Part shown: one piece after another, positions 18,792 through 21,970 of the stretch
How the letters are laid out: each line of letters opens with the position of its first letter
How positions within the stretch are numbered: the first letter of the stretch is position 1
Assembly: GCA_030141605.1 (NCBI GenBank)
Contig: JAQGDQ010001746.1
Span: forward strand, 5,001 to 26,970
Source: Tubiluchus corallicola
Taxonomy: Eukaryota; Priapulida; Priapulimorpha; Priapulimorphida; Tubiluchidae
Direction: 5' to 3'
Length of the DNA stretch: 21,970 bases
Translations under genes and position numbers: made by a program
The notes under the pieces: generated by a model
What the model saw: only the letters and a program-made list of their open reading frames with translations
Told to the model about the DNA's origin: nothing
Databases searched by the model: none

Positions 18792-19214
18792 TTGGTTGGT
18801 TGGCATCCTTCTGTCTCGGAAGACAATGGAATGTGCGCCAAGAGAGTCAGTTATTGACCACATTGATATAGCTGCAGCATCGACTGTGGCTGAGCAGTGT
18901 GATCCTTGAACGTCTCCAGGGCGCACCCTTGGGTAAGGTGTATGGAGATCCTGAGTTGCCCAGACAACAGGAACCCCCTCTCTTCCTCGCTGGTGTAGTC
19001 CAAAGGAAAGCGGAGCGATACGTTCGTTTGGCACCAGGTTGGCTGCAGGAGCTGCCGGAGTCAGTGAGCATGCTGCACTGGTCCGCCTTCGGGGCTCCAC
19101 TCCTGATTTAGAAGGTTTACTCTTCTACGCATGGCCGTTTGGTCACTTGACCTCCTCCGCCCTCTAGCCGTTGGCCGCTTGTGCAGCTCCTCTGCCTAGT
19201 GTCGAGATACAGTG
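18792..19214 (-). mobile_element. SINE-like element, copy 2 (minus strand)
   Basis: A 423-bp copy of the family at 8792-9213, in the opposite orientation. Shared blocks run from GGAGCTGCACAAGCG to the TGTCT-TCCG-AGACA hairpin and GGATGCCAACC. The tail is expanded to (AACC)n, the simple-repeat growth expected at a retroposed 3' end. The first 30 or so bases are diverged, and the 5S-like match is poor compared with copy 1. A 10-bp direct repeat brackets it, and the length between repeats agrees with copy 1 to within one base. Open frames on either strand inside it are not called as genes. Confidence 0.7.
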
Positions 19215-19224
19215 TAGGTAGTGG
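19215..19224. repeat. target-site duplication, SINE 2, head side
   Basis: Second TAGGTAGTGG, 24 bp beyond the last base strongly shared with SINE copy 1, consistent with a diverged 5' head in between. Confidence 0.65.
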
Positions 19225-19904
19225 ATGGGAATAGTAAATATGGGTGGAGTTTTGAATATCATAAGTGCAGTTCTTCTAGTGTATACGTGAGTTGTACAGG
19301 TAAATACTCCGGTATGCGAAATACTGATATTATTGGATAATTCTAAAAAACGTATAGCTGAAAAGTTTCCTTTGTCCATAATATCCTGTTTTATCTCAGT
19401 TAAACTGGACCTTGTTTGAGAAGAAACAGCGTTGAAAATTGTACAGTAAGATTAAGATATTCTTTTAAACAAAATTATTCCTGCTTAGACTGCAATTGTC
19501 AGTGGTGTTACTACTGATGTGCTAAGCAGTGTGACATGTAAGCAGATGTGATCTACACACATTTAAACTTTATGCAACTTAAATGAACACATGAAACTTT
19601 ATGAATGTATATACAACAAAATAATAGCACTAACAAAATTTAAATGTAGTTCGACGAACAAAATTATATCCCATATTAAATTTTAATTGGTTTAATTTCA
19701 CAAAATGTAAGGAAATCAGAACCTAGTTAAATGTTTTCGCGTTAAATGATGTTACAGTCATTAATGTTAATAATAGTCACCAACGCTACGCAGAATAAAT
19801 TCATCATTTGCAAAATTGACAAAACCGTTGAACAACAGATCATTTCTGTACAGACAAAAATCATTTATACATCCAGTTAGACACTAATCTAATAGTAATT
19901 TGCG
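19225..19904. other. AT-rich stretch before the 49-bp satellite
   Basis: About 680 bp of AT-rich DNA with no gene, RNA or dispersed repeat recognised. The minus-strand open frame reaching 19379 partly overlaps the SINE head and has no domain. Confidence 0.4.
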
Positions 19905-21970
19905 TTTAGGACGTCTAAACAGTAAATGTTCTGGGTTTGAGCTTCTTCTAAGCTTAGGACGTCTAAACAGTAAATGTTCTGGGTTTGAGCTTCTTCTAAG
20001 CTTAGGACGTCTAAACAGTAAATGTTCTGGGGTTTGAGCTTCTTCTAAGCTTAGGACGTCTAAACAGTAAATGTTCTGGGGTTTGAGCTTCCTCTAAGCT
20101 TAGGACATCTAAATAGTAAATGTTCTGGGTTTGAGCTTCCTCTAAGCTTAGGACATCTAAACAGCAAATGTTCTGGGGTTTGAGCTTCCTCTAAGCTTAG
20201 GACATCTAAATAGTAAATGTTCTGGGGTCTGAGCTTCCTCTAAGCTTAGGACGTCTAAACAGTAAATGTTCTGGGGTCTGAGCTTCTTCTAAGCTTAGGA
20301 CATCTAAACAGTAAATGTTCTGGGTTTGAGCTTCTTCTAAGCTTAGGACATCTAAACAGTAAATGTTCTGGGGTTTGAGTTTCATCTATGCTTAGGACAT
20401 CTAAACAGTAAATGTTCGGGGTTTGAGCTTCTTCTAAGCTTAGGACGTCTAAACAGTAAATGTTCTGGGGTTTGAGCTTCTTCTAAGCTTAGGACGTCTA
20501 AACAGTAAATGTTCTGGGGTTTGAGCTTCCTCTAAGCTTAGGACATCTAAACAGTAAATGTTCTGGGTTTGAGCTTCCTCTAAGTTTAGGACATCTAAAT
20601 AGTAAATGTTCAGGGGTTTGAGCTTCCTCTAAGCTTAGGACGTCTAAACAGTAAATGTTCTGGGTTTGAGCTTCCTCTAAGCTTAGGACATCTAAATAGT
20701 AAATGTTCTGGGGTTTGAGCTTCTTCTAAGCTTAGGACGTCTAAACAGTAAATGTTCTGGTGTTTGAGCTTCCTCTAAGTTTAGGACGTCTAAACAGTAA
20801 ATGTTCTGGGGTTTGAGCTTCCTCTAAGCTTAGGACATCTAAACAGCAAATGTTCTGGGGTTTGAGCTTCCTCTAAGATTAGGACGTCTAAACAGTAAAT
20901 GTTCAGGGGTTTGAGCTTCTTCTAAGCTTAGGACATCTAAATAGTAAATGTTCTGGGGTTTGAGCTTCTTCTAAGCTTAGGACATCTAAATAGTAAATGT
21001 TCTGGGTTTGAGCCTCCTCTAAGCTTACGACATCTAAATAGTAAATGTTCTGGGGTCTGAGCCTCTGCCTAGACATGTAAACAGCAAATGTTCTGTTTGA
21101 GCTTCTTCTAAGCTTAGACATCTAAATTAAATGTTCTGAGGTTTGAGCTTCCTCTAAGCTTAGGACATCTAAACAGTAAATGTTCTGGGGTTTGAGCTTC
21201 CTCTAAGTTTAGGACGTCTAAATAGTAAATGTTCTGGGGTTTGAGCCTCCTCTAAGCTTAGGACGTCTAAACAGTAAATGTTCAGGGGTTTGAGCTTCTT
21301 CTAAGCTTAGGACATCTAAATAGTAAATGTTCTGGGGTTTGAGCTTCTTCTAAGCTTAGGACATCTAAATAGTAAATGTTCTGGGGTTTGAGCCTCCTCT
21401 AAGCTTACGACATCTAAATAGTAAATGTTCTGGGGTCTGAGCTTCCTCTAAGCTTAGGACATGTAAACAGCAAATGTTCTGGGGTTTGAGCTTCTTCTAA
21501 GCTTAGGACATCTAAACTGTAAATGTTCTGAGGTTTGAGCTTCCTCTAAGCTTAGGACATCTAAACAGTAAATGTTCTGGGGTTTGAGCTTCCTCTAAGT
21601 TTAGGACGTCTAAACAGCAAATGTTCTGGGGTTTGAGCTTCCTCTAAGTTTAGGACATCTAAATAGTAAATGTTCTGGGGTTTGAGCCTCCTCTAAGCTT
21701 AGGACGTCTAAACAGTAAATGTTCAGGGGTTTGAGCTTCTTCTAAGCTTAGGACATCTAAATAGTAAATGTTCTGGGGTTTGAGCTTCTTCTAAGCTTAG
21801 GACATCTAAATAGTAAATGTTCTGGGGTTTGAGCCTCCTCTAAGCTTACGACATCTAAATAGTAAATGTTCTGGGGTCTGAGCTTCCTGTAAGCTTAGGA
21901 AACCTAAATAGTAAATGTTCTGGGGTTTGAGCTTCTTCTAAGCTTAGGACATCTAAATAGTAAATGTTCT
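19905..21970 (+). repeat. satellite array of 48/49-bp units, runs off the window
   Basis: About 42 units with landmarks TCTAAGCTTAGGACGTCTAAA (in part), CAGTAAATGTTCTGGGG and TTTGAGCTTC. Units are 49 bp when the G-run has four G and 48 bp when it has three. Each unit centres on the palindrome CTAAGCTTAG. Common variants are GACATC for GACGTC, AATAG for AACAG, and CCTCC for CTTCC. One stretch near 21060-21135 holds shortened units. The minus strand of units with GACATC reads TPEHLLFRCPKLRRSS in one frame, but the 49-bp period shifts the frame each unit, so no long protein results. The array continues past the window end. Confidence 0.96.
20904..21723 (+). repeat. higher-order repeat within the 49-bp array
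   Basis: The diagnostic string GTTCAGGGGTTTGAGC begins blocks at about 20904, 21283 and 21724. Each is followed by the same order of variant units: two AAATAG units, then a GCCTCC...TTACGACATC unit, then a GACATGTAAACAGC unit. Block lengths are 379 bp (about 8 units with 13 bases lost) and 441 bp (exactly 9 units). A third block runs to the window end. Confidence 0.8.

Noticed and set aside
18729-19111. Minus-strand 123-residue protein similar to a frame at 8914-9153
   Set aside because: The similarity comes from the repeat copy itself. Small indels change the frame between copies, which is not coding-type conservation.
19905-21970. CRISPR-like or protein-repeat array
   Set aside because: There are no unique spacers, and the 49-bp period shifts the reading frame in each unit, so no continuous repeat protein is encoded.

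Overview
The window is AT-rich nuclear DNA from an animal, most likely a marine invertebrate. The grounds are a spliced EGF-like exon, a two-ORF non-LTR retrotransposon with an APE endonuclease, SINE copies (one with a 5S-rRNA-like head), a palindromic MITE and two large satellite arrays. The phylum cannot be fixed from sequence alone. No bacterial-type genes, tRNA genes or CRISPR arrays were seen. Almost all of the recognisable content is repetitive.

Layout. (1) 120-8123 is one structure. Two inverted arms of about 610 bp (120-725 and 7512-8123) enclose a composite (AAT)/(GATAAT)/(GATATT) microsatellite and a tandem array of exactly 28 units of 137 bp (3234-7061). No transposase was found inside. 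(2) 8362-8463 holds three 34-bp tandem units. (3) 8792-9213 (+) and 18792-19214 (-) are two copies of one SINE-like family of about 422 bp. Each lies between apparent target-site duplications of 11 and 10 bp. (4) 10165-10515 is a MITE-like palindrome. It abuts the broken 3' end of a LINE on the minus strand (about 10570-13850) whose ORF1 and ORF2 are both open, but ORF2 stops just before RT motif A. (5) 14169-14398 is a (GA)n purine tract, followed by a perfect 9-bp hairpin and a CTCF-like motif. (6) 16340-17430 may be the 5' part of a cellular gene: paired E-boxes, a possible signal-peptide exon (16563-16632), and a clear EGF exon with splice sites, phase 1-1 (17317-17430). (7) 18024-18269 is a decayed C-terminal RNase H/zinc-knuckle piece of another LINE. 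(8) 19905-21970 is a 48/49-bp satellite of about 42 units, running off the window end, with a higher-order period of 8-9 units.

How it fits together. The host contribution is probably only the EGF gene; the rest records mobile-element insertion and satellite growth. The best candidate for something undescribed is the 8-kb inverted-repeat element carrying a homogenised 137-bp satellite, whose every unit holds its own stem-loop. Second is the 49-bp satellite, whose minus strand reads a peptide resembling the LINE RNase H tail motif (TPEHLLFRCPKL). Alignments and identities here were made by eye.
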